From: Exiguobacterium sp. KRL4 | GTDB lineage: Bacteria > Bacillota > Bacilli > Exiguobacteriales > Exiguobacteriaceae | Direction: 5' to 3' | Length of the DNA: 64,000 bases | NCBI RefSeq assembly: GCF_001870785.1 | Contig: NZ_MOLV01000002.1 | Location: forward strand, 62,001-126,000 | In this document: positions 9,880 to 18,861 of the stretch, piece after piece | Position numbering within the stretch: position 1 is the stretch's first letter | Layout of the letters: each line of letters begins with the position of its first letter | Translations under genes and position numbers: made by a program | The notes under the pieces: model-generated | The model's database searches: none | Told to the model about the DNA's origin: nothing | What the model saw: the letters and a program-made list of their open reading frames with translations, nothing else

Positions 9880-10732
9880 AGATTTCAGAAACGATGTCAA
9901 ACCGAACTGGTGTCCCGGCTGCGGTGACTTTTCGATTCAGGCGGCCATTCAACGGGCGGTCGCAAACGTCGGACTCGAGCCGGAGGAACTGGCTTTGATT
10001 TCCGGAATCGGCTGTTCGGGACGGATTTCCGGTTATATCAATACGTACGGGTTCCACGGCGTTCACGGCCGGTCGTTACCGATTGCCCAGGGTGTCAAGA
10101 TGGCGAACCGTGAGTTGACGGTCATCGCGTCCGGAGGTGACGGGGACGGATTCGCCATCGGGATGGGGCATACGATTCATGCGTTCAAACGAAATGTCGA
10201 TATGACGTACATCGTCATGGACAATCAAATCTATGGTTTGACAAAAGGACAGACATCCCCAACGTCGGCACTTGGCTTCAAGACGAAGTCGACACCAAAA
10301 GGATCAATCGAAAAGAGTGTCTCACCGGTTGAACTGGCGCTGACGGCAGGCGCGACGTTTGTCGCCCAAAGTTTTTCAAATGATTTAAAAGGATTGACGA
10401 GTCTGATTGAACAGGCGACACAACATAAAGGATTTGCCTTCATCAACGTCTTTAGTCCTTGTGTCACGTTTAATAAAGTCAACACGTACGACTGGTTCAA
10501 ACAAAATTTGACGAAACTGGATGATCTCGAAAACTATGACGCAACTGATCTCGATCTCGCGAAACGGGTTGTCCATGAACATAACGGCCTCGTCATGGGC
10601 TTGATTTATCAAGACAGTTCGCGTCCGGATTATCAGTCACAAATCGACGGTTATGCGGATCAGGGGCTGACTTTTGCGAATCTCGATATGAATGAAGAAA
10701 CATTTGATAAACTTGCGGCTGAATTCATGTAA
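9866..10732 (+). CDS. korB: 2-oxoacid:ferredoxin oxidoreductase beta subunit (KorB-like)
   Basis: 288 residues. This subunit binds thiamine diphosphate. The motif GDGDGFAIGMGHTIHAFKRN (near residues 90-110) followed by DNQIYGLTKGQTSPT is the TPP/Mg binding signature. The N-terminal WCPGCGDF resembles the cysteines that hold an Fe-S cluster in two-subunit enzymes. Start ATG 9866 has GGAGGGG 9 nt upstream and overlaps korA by 14 nt, so translation is coupled. No ferredoxin gene is adjacent. Confidence 0.93.
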   Translation: MATFKDFRNDVKPNWCPGCGDFSIQAAIQRAVANVGLEPEELALISGIGCSGRISGYINTYGFHGVHGRSLPIAQGVKMANRELTVIASGGDGDGFAIGMGHTIHAFKRNVDMTYIVMDNQIYGLTKGQTSPTSALGFKTKSTPKGSIEKSVSPVELALTAGATFVAQSFSNDLKGLTSLIEQATQHKGFAFINVFSPCVTFNKVNTYDWFKQNLTKLDDLENYDATDLDLAKRVVHEHNGLVMGLIYQDSSRPDYQSQIDGYADQGLTFANLDMNEETFDKLAAEFM

Positions 10733-10827
10733 ACTAGAAGTGAATGATTGTTTGGTTAGTTGGGGATGCTCAATACTTGGTCTTGACCGATTAGAGAAAG
10801 AGGCAAGGACCACGAAGGAGTCGGGGA

Positions 10828-11919
10828 ATGATGACAAAATTAGTGACAGCTGTAGAAGATACGACGAAGGTAAAGACGATGCGGGCACTCGTCAAAGAAG
10901 AACGGGGATTTGGCGCCGTCTTAAAAGAAGTGGCAGTTCCGTCACCAAAACGCGGTGAAGTCTTGATCCGTGTCGAGGCGACTTCAATTTGCGGGACGGA
11001 TGTCCACATCTATGAGTGGGATGCTTGGGCTGCGTCACGCGTCAATCCGCCCTATGTCTTCGGACATGAGTTTTCAGGTGAAGTCGTGGAGCTGGGGGAA
11101 GGAACAAAACGTCTGAAGCTCGGTGACCGGGTCTCGGCGGAAACACACATCGTCTGTCATCAGTGTAAACAATGTTTACGCGGGCAATACCATATTTGTA
11201 AAAACACAAAAATCATCGGCGTCGATACACAAGGCTGTTTCGCTGAATTCGTCGTCATGCCGGAAGAAAATCTTTGGGTCAATCCGGAAGATATGCCGGC
11301 CGGTATCGCGTCGATTCAAGAGCCGATGGGTAATGCCGTCCATACGGTCCTCGCCAGTGACGTCAGTGCCAAGACGGTGGCAATCGTCGGCTGTGGTCCA
11401 ATCGGATTGATGGCCGTATCCGTCGCGAAAGCGGCAGGAGCAGCAGAAGTGGTGGCGATTGATGTCAATCCGTACCGTTTAGAGCTTGCGAAGACGATGG
11501 GCGCGGATGTCGTCATCGATTCGCGTCATGAAGATGTCCTCGAGTGGGTCCGGATGATGACGGACGGGGACGGCATTGATGTCGTCTGTGAAATGAGCGG
11601 TCATCCGGTCGCGATTGGTCAAGCGTTTGAGATGGTGACAGCAGGAGGAGACGTCAACATCCTGAGTCTGCCGGTCAAACCGGTCGAAATCGACTTGACG
11701 AATCATGTCGTCTTTAAAGGGGTTCGCGTGCAAGGGATCACGGGCCGGAAAATGTATGAGACATGGAGTCAGGTATCGGCCTTCCTGTCGAGCGGGAAAG
11801 TCGATGTCAGACCACTGATTACACACACATTACCACTCGAACGGTTTGAAGAAGGATTCGAATTGATGCGACAAGGGAAATGTGGAAAGGTCGTACTACA
11901 ACCAAGGGGGACGAATTGA
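10828..11919 (+). CDS. tdh: L-threonine 3-dehydrogenase
   Basis: 363 residues. It oxidises L-threonine with NAD+ to 2-amino-3-oxobutyrate in the cytoplasm. It is a zinc medium-chain dehydrogenase: catalytic-zinc motifs CGTDVHIYEWD and GHEFSG, structural-zinc cysteines in CHQCKQCLRGQYHIC, NAD-binding Rossmann turn VGCGPIGLMA. GAAGGAG at 10814-10820 is 7 nt before ATG 10828. The start gives an N-terminus about 16 residues longer than the Bacillus protein; ATG 10879 is the shorter option but has no good ribosome site. Confidence 0.95.
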   Translation: MMTKLVTAVEDTTKVKTMRALVKEERGFGAVLKEVAVPSPKRGEVLIRVEATSICGTDVHIYEWDAWAASRVNPPYVFGHEFSGEVVELGEGTKRLKLGDRVSAETHIVCHQCKQCLRGQYHICKNTKIIGVDTQGCFAEFVVMPEENLWVNPEDMPAGIASIQEPMGNAVHTVLASDVSAKTVAIVGCGPIGLMAVSVAKAAGAAEVVAIDVNPYRLELAKTMGADVVIDSRHEDVLEWVRMMTDGDGIDVVCEMSGHPVAIGQAFEMVTAGGDVNILSLPVKPVEIDLTNHVVFKGVRVQGITGRKMYETWSQVSAFLSSGKVDVRPLITHTLPLERFEEGFELMRQGKCGKVVLQPRGTN

Positions 11920-13091
11920 TGGGTTTTGAGCATTTACGGACAGAATTAGAAGAGATGAAACAAGCGGGAACGTTCCGCGAACTCGTCGCACTCGAAAGTG
12001 CCCAGCACAACCGGGTGACGGTCGACGGGAAAGAATTGATTCAATTGTCGTCGAACAACTATCTTGGACTCGCGGCGCACCCGCGTCTCGCGAAGCGGGC
12101 AGCGGACGCTGCTCTTGAATTCGGTGCCGGAACAGGATCGGTCCGGACGATTGCCGGAACACTCGAAATGCACCAAGCATTCGAACGGGAACTGGCGACA
12201 TTTAAGCATACGGAAGCGGCACTTGTCTTCCAATCAGGATTCGCGACAAACCTCGGTGTGTTGTCAGCCTTGCTTGGACCGGAAGACGTCGTCATTTCTG
12301 ACGCCTTGAACCATGCATCAATCATCGACGGTATTCGTCTGACAAAAGCGAAACGCCGCATTTATAACCACGTTGATCTCGCGGACTTGGAAGCGGCTCT
12401 GCAGGAAACACAAGACGCGCGGACACGTCTCGTCGTTACGGACGGTGTCTTCTCGATGGACGGTAATATCGCGCCACTCCCAGAAATCGTTGAACTGGCT
12501 GAAAAATATGATGCCCTCGTCATGGTCGATGATGCCCATGCATCCGGTGTTCTCGGAAAAAGTGGCCGCGGAACCGTCAATCACTTCGGTCTCGACGGAC
12601 GGGTCGCGTTGCAAGTCGGGACACTCTCAAAAGCGATCGGTGTTCTCGGCGGGTACGTCGCCTGTGAACAACACGTCAAAGACTATCTGATCCATAAAGG
12701 CCGTCCGTTCTTGTTCTCGACGTCCCATCCACCGGCAGTCGTCGAAGCGAACCGGGAAGCTCTCCGCGTCATGGAAGAAGAAACAGAACTGTTTGACCGT
12801 CTCTGGGAGAATACGGAGTTCTTTAAGCAGGGACTACGTGATCTTGGCTTTAACATCGGAACATCGACGACGCCAATCACACCGGTCATCGTCGGCGACG
12901 AAGCGTTATGTCATCAGTTGTCGGACCGCCTGCGTCAGCATGGGGTCTTTGCGCAAGGGATTGCCTTCCCGACGGTCGCAAAAGGAAAAGCCCGTGTCCG
13001 GACGATCGTCACGGCAGAGCATACACGTGAGGACTTGGAACAAGCGCTCGAAGCGTTTAAACAAGTCGGGCAAGAGTTGAAATTGATTTAA
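11919..13091 (+). CDS. kbl: Glycine C-acetyltransferase (2-amino-3-ketobutyrate CoA ligase)
   Basis: 390 residues. This PLP enzyme of the alpha-oxoamine synthase family cleaves 2-amino-3-oxobutyrate with CoA into glycine and acetyl-CoA, the step after Tdh. Visible features are the substrate loop SSNNYLGLAAHPRL, DALNHASIIDG, the PLP-interacting VDDAHASGVLG, and the Schiff-base lysine in GTLSKAIGVLGGYV. The start overlaps the tdh stop by one base (TGATG), a clear sign of translational coupling. A long terminator follows. Confidence 0.96.
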   Translation: MGFEHLRTELEEMKQAGTFRELVALESAQHNRVTVDGKELIQLSSNNYLGLAAHPRLAKRAADAALEFGAGTGSVRTIAGTLEMHQAFERELATFKHTEAALVFQSGFATNLGVLSALLGPEDVVISDALNHASIIDGIRLTKAKRRIYNHVDLADLEAALQETQDARTRLVVTDGVFSMDGNIAPLPEIVELAEKYDALVMVDDAHASGVLGKSGRGTVNHFGLDGRVALQVGTLSKAIGVLGGYVACEQHVKDYLIHKGRPFLFSTSHPPAVVEANREALRVMEEETELFDRLWENTEFFKQGLRDLGFNIGTSTTPITPVIVGDEALCHQLSDRLRQHGVFAQGIAFPTVAKGKARVRTIVTAEHTREDLEQALEAFKQVGQELKLI

Positions 13092-13169
13092 CAAAAATGA
13101 ATCGGATCTAAAGGTGGATCTCGGCGACGAGGCCACGAATCAGGTTTATACATGTAACTAACGGTACAC

Positions 13170-13214
13170 AAAGAAGGGATTGCGCATCCACCGGATGCGC
13201 AATCCCTTCTTTTG
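13170..13214. terminator. Bidirectional terminator between kbl and the iron importer
   Basis: A perfect 20-bp stem (aaagaagggattgcgcatcc and its complement) with a 3-nt loop and T runs on both strands. It serves kbl on the plus strand and the ABC ATPase gene on the minus strand. Confidence 0.9.
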
Positions 13215-13240
13215 ATTAGTGTTTTTAAAACCGTTTCGGA

Positions 13241-13993
13241 TTAATATACGGCAATCGGGCCATACGGTCCGTCGATGATCTCAAGGTTTGTCTCAAAGAT
13301 GTCCGAAAGTGTTTCGGCAACCATGATTTCCTTGACGGTTCCAAATGCAGCGACTTGTCCATGTTTCATGGCGCAGATATGGTCCGAGTATTTAGCAGCG
13401 AAATTAATATCATGTAATACGGTAACGATGGTCCGTCCCAGTTTATCCGCGACATGACGAAGGTAGCCCATCATCTGGACGGACCGGGCGATATCGAGAT
13501 TGTTGAGCGGTTCATCCAGTAGTACATAGTCCGTCTCTTGGCAAAGTACCATCGCGACATAAGAACGTTGACGCTGTCCACCCGAGAGTTCGTCAAGATA
13601 TCGGTTCTCAAGCTGGGTCAAATCGAGAAAGTCGATGTATTTGGAAATGATTGCTTCATCTTCAGGAGTCAGTCGTCCATGTGAATAGGGAAAACGACCA
13701 AATCCGACCAATTGACGAACGGTCAGCCGGGTCACGAAATGATTTTCCTGACGAAGAATCGTGATGATTTTCGCCAAATCCTTTGATTTTGTACTCGATA
13801 CATCCATTCCTGCGACCTGGATGTGTCCTTCGTCGAGGTTCAACAGGCGGCCGATCATCATCAGCGTCGTGGACTTACCGGCTCCATTTGGTCCGATGAG
13901 TGCAGTGAGACCGGCTTTTGGGATCTCGAGCCCGATAGGTCCGATTTGGACATGATCCGTATACGATTTTTTGACGTGTTCTAGTTTAATCAT
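13241..13993 (-). CDS. Siderophore ABC importer, ATP-binding protein (YclP-like)
   Basis: 250 residues. It is the cytoplasmic ATPase of a FecE/FepC-type iron-siderophore importer. Walker A GPNGAGKST (residues ~35-43), signature LSGGQRQR, Walker B YVLLDEPLNNLD and the switch VLHDINFA are all intact. Its overall sequence closely resembles YclP of the B. subtilis petrobactin importer, which supports a catecholate substrate. It is last in a four-gene minus-strand operon and overlaps the permease stop by 4 nt (ATGA). Confidence 0.93.
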   Translation of the reverse strand: MIKLEHVKKSYTDHVQIGPIGLEIPKAGLTALIGPNGAGKSTTLMMIGRLLNLDEGHIQVAGMDVSSTKSKDLAKIITILRQENHFVTRLTVRQLVGFGRFPYSHGRLTPEDEAIISKYIDFLDLTQLENRYLDELSGGQRQRSYVAMVLCQETDYVLLDEPLNNLDIARSVQMMGYLRHVADKLGRTIVTVLHDINFAAKYSDHICAMKHGQVAAFGTVKEIMVAETLSDIFETNLEIIDGPYGPIAVY

Positions 13994-15057
13994 AGGGACC
14001 TCTTTCTTAATAACACCGCTAAGAAAATCATACCGCCGAATAGCTCGATAATGACGGAGACCACGCTCGGTGCATTGAAAATATGATACATGAAGAAATA
14101 GGCGCTCGTCAGAACGAGGAAGCCGATTGAAAATGCCATCGGTAAGACATACTTATGATCGTACGTGGATGCGACCTGATAACTAAGCGTTGCCACTAAA
14201 AAACCGAAAAACGTCAAGGGACCGATCAGCGCTGTCGACATCGACATAAGTAAGGAAATCAGAACCAGTATATAGATGATGCTTCTGCGGTGATTCACCC
14301 CAAACGATGTCGCGACGTCTTTGCCCAGCGCGATGACATTAAGCAGATTGGCCGACAGCAACAACAATACGCTGACGACGATGACGACCGGAATTACGAT
14401 CGGAAAATAAGCAGCGTCCGCATTCGTCACAGAACCGAACAGTCGGGCTTGAAGGATATCGAACTCAGAAGGAGCGAGCATTCGCCTCATGAAGGTCGAA
14501 AGCGAATTGAGCCCGGTGCCGAGGATGATTCCGATCAGGAGCATGAGCTGCAAATTCGCGTATTTTCCGGATAAGAGCCAGCCGTACAACAGCAAGCTCA
14601 TGACCAGCATGATGGCGACTTGCGTCAAGAAGGCTTCCGTCCCTGTGAAACCAATCAATGCACCGGCACCGAAGAAAAAGATCATCGACGTTTGAATCGT
14701 CGAATAGAGTGCATCGAACCCGAGGAGCGACGGGGTGATGATTCGGTTATTGGTGACCGAATGGAATGCGACGGTGGCAAGACTTTGACAGAGCGCCGCG
14801 ATTGCCATCGTCACGATGGCGGTAATCCGCCGTTCGACGACCGGCCAGAAGGAGGGCGACTGGAACGGAACCGGATTGTTGTAGACGAGGAGACCAAACG
14901 AACAAAGAAGTCCACCGAAGAGAAAGAGGCAAAGCAATATCCAGTAGCGCCGCTCCGATCGTTTGGATTGGAATGCCGAAGCGTTCCGATCGTTTGTATG
15001 AGACGTCGTACGTTCACGTTCATAGGTCGTTGGTGTTTGTTCCATGATCAAACTCAT
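13990..15057 (-). CDS. Siderophore ABC importer permease (YclO-like)
   Basis: 355 residues of the FecCD/BtuC family. After a hydrophilic N-terminus of ~35 residues there are about nine to ten membrane helices, with the family motif region GKDVATSFGVNHRR that contacts the ATPase. It pairs with the next permease to form the channel. AGGAGGAG lies just upstream of the ATG at 15057, and the start overlaps the upstream permease stop by 4 nt. Confidence 0.92.
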   Translation of the reverse strand: MSLIMEQTPTTYERERTTSHTNDRNASAFQSKRSERRYWILLCLFLFGGLLCSFGLLVYNNPVPFQSPSFWPVVERRITAIVTMAIAALCQSLATVAFHSVTNNRIITPSLLGFDALYSTIQTSMIFFFGAGALIGFTGTEAFLTQVAIMLVMSLLLYGWLLSGKYANLQLMLLIGIILGTGLNSLSTFMRRMLAPSEFDILQARLFGSVTNADAAYFPIVIPVVIVVSVLLLLSANLLNVIALGKDVATSFGVNHRRSIIYILVLISLLMSMSTALIGPLTFFGFLVATLSYQVASTYDHKYVLPMAFSIGFLVLTSAYFFMYHIFNAPSVVSVIIELFGGMIFLAVLLRKRSL

Positions 15058-16073
15058 CGAACTCCTCCTCTTGTTCGTTGTCGTAATAAAATGATAATGA
15101 AGACAGCCGCTCCGACCGTGCCGAGAATAAGTGAAACGGGTAATTCAAACGGTTTAATGAGCGTCCGTGAAATCAGATCACTGACGAGGATCGTTCCCAT
15201 CCCGATGATGCATACCCATGGCAAGTTACTCCGGAGATCGTCCCCCCGAATCATCGAGACGAGATTCGGCACGATCAGACCGAGAAACGGTAAATTCCCG
15301 ATCACCGTGGCGACGATTCCGACAGATAAGGCAATCAAACCTGTAGCGATCATCATGAGACGGTTGTAGTTGATTCCGAGGCTGGTGGCGATATCTTCTC
15401 CGAGACCGACTACAGTCAACCGGTTGGCAAGAAAAAAGATACAGACCGTGACACCGATGATGATCCACAGGTATTCGTAACGACCGACTTGAATCGATGC
15501 AAACGATCCAACGAACCATCCTTCAAGCGCCTGACTCGCCCGAAAAAACAACCCGAGGAATGTGGAGATGGCGGAGATGACAGCACCGAGCATGAGACCG
15601 ATGATCGGAACAATCAGTGAAGAACGTAGTTTAACCGATCGCAAGAACCAGAAGAACACCATCGTTCCGATGAATGCGAAGACGATGGCACCCGTCATAC
15701 GCATCATGAGCGTCGGTGCCGGCACAAGTAGATAAACGGTCAAAAGACCAAGTCCTGCCCATTCAATGGTTCCTGTTGTCGTCGGTTCCACGAGACGGTT
15801 TTGTGTAATCAGTTGCATGACGAGCCCAGCCATCGCCATGGCTGCACCGGTCAGCATGAGTGCCAGTGTCCTTGGAAAACGTGTAATCCAAAACATATCA
15901 AAGTCGTTCGCTTTTCCGCTCAATTCATATACTCCGGTAAACAAGGAAGCAACGGCAAGAAGGAGGATGATCAGCACCGCTATGACAAACGATGGGGTCC
16001 AAACGACAGAAAAGGAAGGTCGAGCGTTCTGCTCAACGCTTCCATTTACTTGTCGTATCTTAAACTGCTCCAT
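15054..16073 (-). CDS. Siderophore ABC importer permease (YclN-like)
   Basis: 339 residues of the FecCD family with ten or so membrane helices. Recognisable parts are GANDFDMFWITRFPRTLALMLTG-like N-terminal region (TRFPRTLALML) and the ATPase-contact motif GEDIATSLGINYNR. Its ATG directly abuts the TAA of the binding-protein gene, so the operon is tightly packed. Resembles YclN of B. subtilis. Confidence 0.92.
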   Translation of the reverse strand: MEQFKIRQVNGSVEQNARPSFSVVWTPSFVIAVLIILLLAVASLFTGVYELSGKANDFDMFWITRFPRTLALMLTGAAMAMAGLVMQLITQNRLVEPTTTGTIEWAGLGLLTVYLLVPAPTLMMRMTGAIVFAFIGTMVFFWFLRSVKLRSSLIVPIIGLMLGAVISAISTFLGLFFRASQALEGWFVGSFASIQVGRYEYLWIIIGVTVCIFFLANRLTVVGLGEDIATSLGINYNRLMMIATGLIALSVGIVATVIGNLPFLGLIVPNLVSMIRGDDLRSNLPWVCIIGMGTILVSDLISRTLIKPFELPVSLILGTVGAAVFIIILLRQRTRGGVR

Positions 16074-17072
16074 TTACTTCACGAGCGCTTCCGACACGTC
16101 TTGGAAAAACTCTGAATAGGTCTGAATCGATTCATTTAAATACATGTCTTTTGGTGTGTAAACAATACGGTCCTCTTTAACGGCCGTTGTTTTTTGAAGA
16201 GCAGGTGCACGATCGATGACGTCTTCCGCCGGAACAGCACCTTCCGCATCACCAAGCGGCGCATCCCGATCCAAGACGAGCAGCCAGTCCGGATTACTTT
16301 GAGCGATGGCTTCCACGGAAACTTCATCACCTTGATCATTCCCCGATTTTTGTTTGACCTCAAGTGCCGGTTTCCATCCGAATATGTCATACATCGGTCC
16401 GAAGACACGGCCGCTCATCGGAGCGGAGAAACCGATATCTCCACCTGAGACGATGACAGACATGATGCTGTCATTTCCGTTATATGATTTTTTTACGTCC
16501 GTGATGGATTGCTCGAATTCTGTTACGAGTTGTTCTGCCTCTTTTTCCTTTGCAAAGATTTGCCCAAGCGTTTGTGTCGTATCTTCGAGACCCTTGACCA
16601 ACAGTTCACCTGGAGTACCGGAATCCTCAGGCAACTCGACATCCAGATCGATGACAGCCGCTTGCGGCACTAACTTCTTGATGTCGTCATAGTAATCAGC
16701 AAAACGTTGACCGACAATGACGACATCCGGATCAACACCAGCGATGGCTTCTAAGTTTGGTTCGAAATGCATTCCGACGTCGACGATGTCTTTGTCTTTT
16801 GCATACGGGGATTCAGCCGGTAACAAACCGACAGGAGCAGCCGCGAGCTCGACATCCCAGGCGGCCAGTGTCTCGAACGTCCGGTTATCGAGTGCCACCA
16901 CTTTCTCCGGATTGACCGGTACCTTGATCGTACCGTGCGCGTCAGTAATTTCTACCATTTTAGACGTGTTGGCTTCTCCGTCCTTTGTTGTGTTTTCTTC
17001 GTTTGCAGTTCCGCATGCCGCAAGTAAAACGGCGAGCGAACTCATGATAACGGATGTCTTCAATTTTCCCAC
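16074..17072 (-). CDS. Siderophore-binding lipoprotein (YclQ-like)
   Basis: 332 residues. It is the extracellular, lipid-anchored substrate-binding protein of the importer. A lipoprotein signal peptide ends in the lipobox LAAC (Cys near residue 20). The mature part has the fold of periplasmic binding protein class III with the family start EITDAHGTIKVPVNPEKVVALD. It closely resembles the petrobactin-binding protein YclQ. Start GTG 17072 with AAAAAGGAGATG upstream. It is first in the operon here, while in B. subtilis the binding-protein gene is last. A perfect Fur box stands ~100 nt upstream. Confidence 0.92.
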   Translation of the reverse strand: MGKLKTSVIMSSLAVLLAACGTANEENTTKDGEANTSKMVEITDAHGTIKVPVNPEKVVALDNRTFETLAAWDVELAAAPVGLLPAESPYAKDKDIVDVGMHFEPNLEAIAGVDPDVVIVGQRFADYYDDIKKLVPQAAVIDLDVELPEDSGTPGELLVKGLEDTTQTLGQIFAKEKEAEQLVTEFEQSITDVKKSYNGNDSIMSVIVSGGDIGFSAPMSGRVFGPMYDIFGWKPALEVKQKSGNDQGDEVSVEAIAQSNPDWLLVLDRDAPLGDAEGAVPAEDVIDRAPALQKTTAVKEDRIVYTPKDMYLNESIQTYSEFFQDVSEALVK

Positions 17073-17172
17073 TATCGTTCATCTCCTTTTTCGTGTAGCA
17101 ATGCATCTCAGTTGATCAATCATGTTACGACGCAAGATTATGTATGGGTCTCTAACAGGATTCGTAAACATT

Positions 17173-17191
17173 ATTGATAATGATTATCATT
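17173..17191 (-). promoter_or_regulatory. Fur box upstream of the siderophore importer operon
   Basis: Bases 17175-17189 read TGATAATGATTATCA, a perfect 7-1-7 inverted repeat that equals the Bacillus Fur consensus. It would repress the yclQNOP-like operon when iron is plentiful. On the minus strand it falls between a possible -35 (TTGAAG) and -10 (TATCAA) with 17-bp spacing. Confidence 0.92.
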
Positions 17192-17316
17192 GTCATCTTC
17201 AAGGGAAATAATAACAGACAAAATCTGAATGTGCAATGACAATTTTAGTAATATAGGATTGTCCTTTTTTTATTTCTATAAACTATATAGAAATTTTAAC
17301 TAAATTTAGCGAGAAT

Positions 17317-17364
17317 TCTCCCACTTCTAAGCGTCTCAGGGTGAAACCCAGCGTAGGTGGGAGA
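17317..17364. mobile_element. Left-end hairpin of a TnpB (IS200/IS605-type) element
   Basis: tctcccac at 17317 pairs with gtgggaga ending at 17364, with a smaller inner hairpin (gggtgaaaccc). The CTCCCACTTC word is shared with the right end at 18611. Subterminal imperfect hairpins of this kind are what the TnpA of this family recognises. The exact left boundary and target bases are unresolved; it lies probably 10-30 nt upstream of the hairpin. Confidence 0.65.
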
Positions 17365-17441
17365 TGAATCGCCTGTCTTTTCAAGACTCCAATCGTTCGA
17401 TAAAATGAGTATAACGAATCAAATTGAAAGGAGTGATTGCT

Positions 17442-18533
17442 TTGCTAAAGGCGTACAAGTTTCGACTCTATCCGACGAAACCCCAACAAGAATATTTCAT
17501 GAAGACGTTCGGTTGTGTCCGTTTTGTCTACAATAAGATGCTCGAAGAGCGTATCCGATTGTACGAAGATTCGAAGCTCAACCCTCACACGAAGCAGAAG
17601 CTCCCAACCCCAGCGAAGTACAAGCCCGAATTCCCTTTCCTCAAAGAAGTCGACAGTCTTTCTCTTGCGAACGCTCAGATGGACTTAAACAAGGCGTATC
17701 ACAACTTTTTTCGAGATCAGTCTGTCGGATTTCCGAAGTTCAAGTCGAAGCACAACGACCGTGCCTCTTACACAACCAACAATCTGAAGGGGAGCATCCG
17801 CATCGAAGATCGTAAGGTGAAACTTCCTAAAATCGGTTTTGTGAAGTTGACACAACATCGTCCGTTTGATGGTGTGATCAAGTCCGTGACGGTCTCGATG
17901 ACGAAGACCCGGAAATTCTTCATCTCCATCCTTGTCGATCAAGCCGAAGCGCAATGGGTTCCAGCCCAAAATAAAGTAGGAATCGACCTTGGTCTGGAGC
18001 ACTTCGCCATCCTGACGAATGATGAGCGGGTTTCTGAGAAGGTTGACAATCCTCGTTTCCTTCGAAAGTCCGAAGAGAAGATAAAGAAGGCGCAACGCGC
18101 CTTGTCCCGCAAGAAAATCGGGAGTAAGAACCGAGAGAAGGCGAGGGTGATCCTCGCCAAGAAGCATGAAAAGATTGCACATCAACGTAAAGATTTTCTT
18201 CATAAGCTGTCGAAACGGATCGTTGACGATAACCAAGTCATCGTCGTCGAGACACTTAAATCGAAGAACATGATGAAGAACCATAAGATCGCCAAATCGA
18301 TTGGAGATGTCAGTTGGCATGAGTTCGTCCGACAGCTGGAATACAAATGCAAATTCTATGGGCGAACACTTATCAAAGCGGATCAATGGTTCGCCTCGAC
18401 CCAAATCTGTTCTTCTTGCGGCGTAAAAGGCGAGAAAAAAACAATGGATGTACGCGAGTGGGTATGTGTTTGTGGTGTGCATCATGATCGAGATATCAAC
18501 GCAAGTATCAACTTGTTGCTGTTAGCAGACTGA
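17442..18533 (+). CDS. tnpB: TnpB, RNA-guided nuclease of an IS200/IS605-family element
   Basis: 363 residues from TTG 17442 (AAAGGAG 8 nt upstream); MLKAYKFRLYPT is the typical start. The RuvC-like catalytic triad is complete: D182 in VGIDLGLEHF, E270 in VIVVETLKSKNM and D351 in HHDRDINAS. The zinc ribbon keeps four cysteines (C323, C326, C342, C344; the second pair is CxC). TnpB is a programmable DNA nuclease guided by an omega RNA made from the element's right end, and it favours retention of the element. No tnpA lies beside it, so transposition would need a TnpA supplied in trans. Confidence 0.93.
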   Translation: MLKAYKFRLYPTKPQQEYFMKTFGCVRFVYNKMLEERIRLYEDSKLNPHTKQKLPTPAKYKPEFPFLKEVDSLSLANAQMDLNKAYHNFFRDQSVGFPKFKSKHNDRASYTTNNLKGSIRIEDRKVKLPKIGFVKLTQHRPFDGVIKSVTVSMTKTRKFFISILVDQAEAQWVPAQNKVGIDLGLEHFAILTNDERVSEKVDNPRFLRKSEEKIKKAQRALSRKKIGSKNREKARVILAKKHEKIAHQRKDFLHKLSKRIVDDNQVIVVETLKSKNMMKNHKIAKSIGDVSWHEFVRQLEYKCKFYGRTLIKADQWFASTQICSSCGVKGEKKTMDVREWVCVCGVHHDRDINASINLLLLAD

Positions 18534-18654
18534 AAACCCTTCAGGGTGGGAACCATCCGATGAGCTTGGTAAATAATCGTAGCTCGTAAAAGTACGGTCT
18601 TCCCAAGAAGCTCCCACTTCAATTTGCGAAGCAAATAAGTGGTGAGTAGTTCAC
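18400..18654 (+). ncRNA. Probable omega (re) RNA of the TnpB element
   Basis: In characterised TnpB systems the guide RNA spans the 3' end of tnpB and the right end, and its guide begins where the element stops. Here the non-coding part (18534-18654) holds paired segments such as gggtgggaacc and the terminal hairpin 18611-18645. The 5' boundary is approximate. If the element ends at TTCAC (18650-18654), the first guide bases would be those from 18655 on. Confidence 0.55.
18611..18654. mobile_element. Right-end hairpin of the TnpB element
   Basis: ctcccacttcaatttgc pairs with gcaaataagtggtgag around a GAA loop (18611-18645). Then comes AGTAGTTCAC, a common right-end tail in this family, making 18654 a likely boundary. 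The end matches the CTCCCACTTC of the left hairpin. Confidence 0.65.
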
Positions 18655-18793
18655 ACTGCGATTTATTTTATAAAAAATTAGTTTGATGATCACTGACATA
18701 GTCTGCAATTTGAATAAGCCGTTCCGTAAACCAGTGGATTTTGAAAAAAAAGAGCTAAGTTAACAGGAAAACTGTTACATTTTTTTGGACAAT

Positions 18794-18823
18794 TTGATTC
18801 GCCCACGTAATAAATTGTAAGAT
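18794..18823 (+). promoter_or_regulatory. Probable promoter of the lipoprotein-lipase operon
   Basis: -35 TTGATT (18794-18799), 18-bp spacer and -10 TAAGAT (18818-18823), about 40 nt upstream of the start codon. Confidence 0.5.
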
Positions 18824-18861
18824 AGGGAAAAGAGGACAAGATAGAAGGGACGTGTGACGGT

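Noticed and set aside
14620-15369. 249-residue plus-strand open frame
   Set aside because: Antisense to the two iron permease genes, Arg-rich composition typical of a shadow frame.
17685-18485. 266-residue open frame on the minus strand
   Set aside because: Shadow of tnpB; no ribosome site and no recognisable protein.
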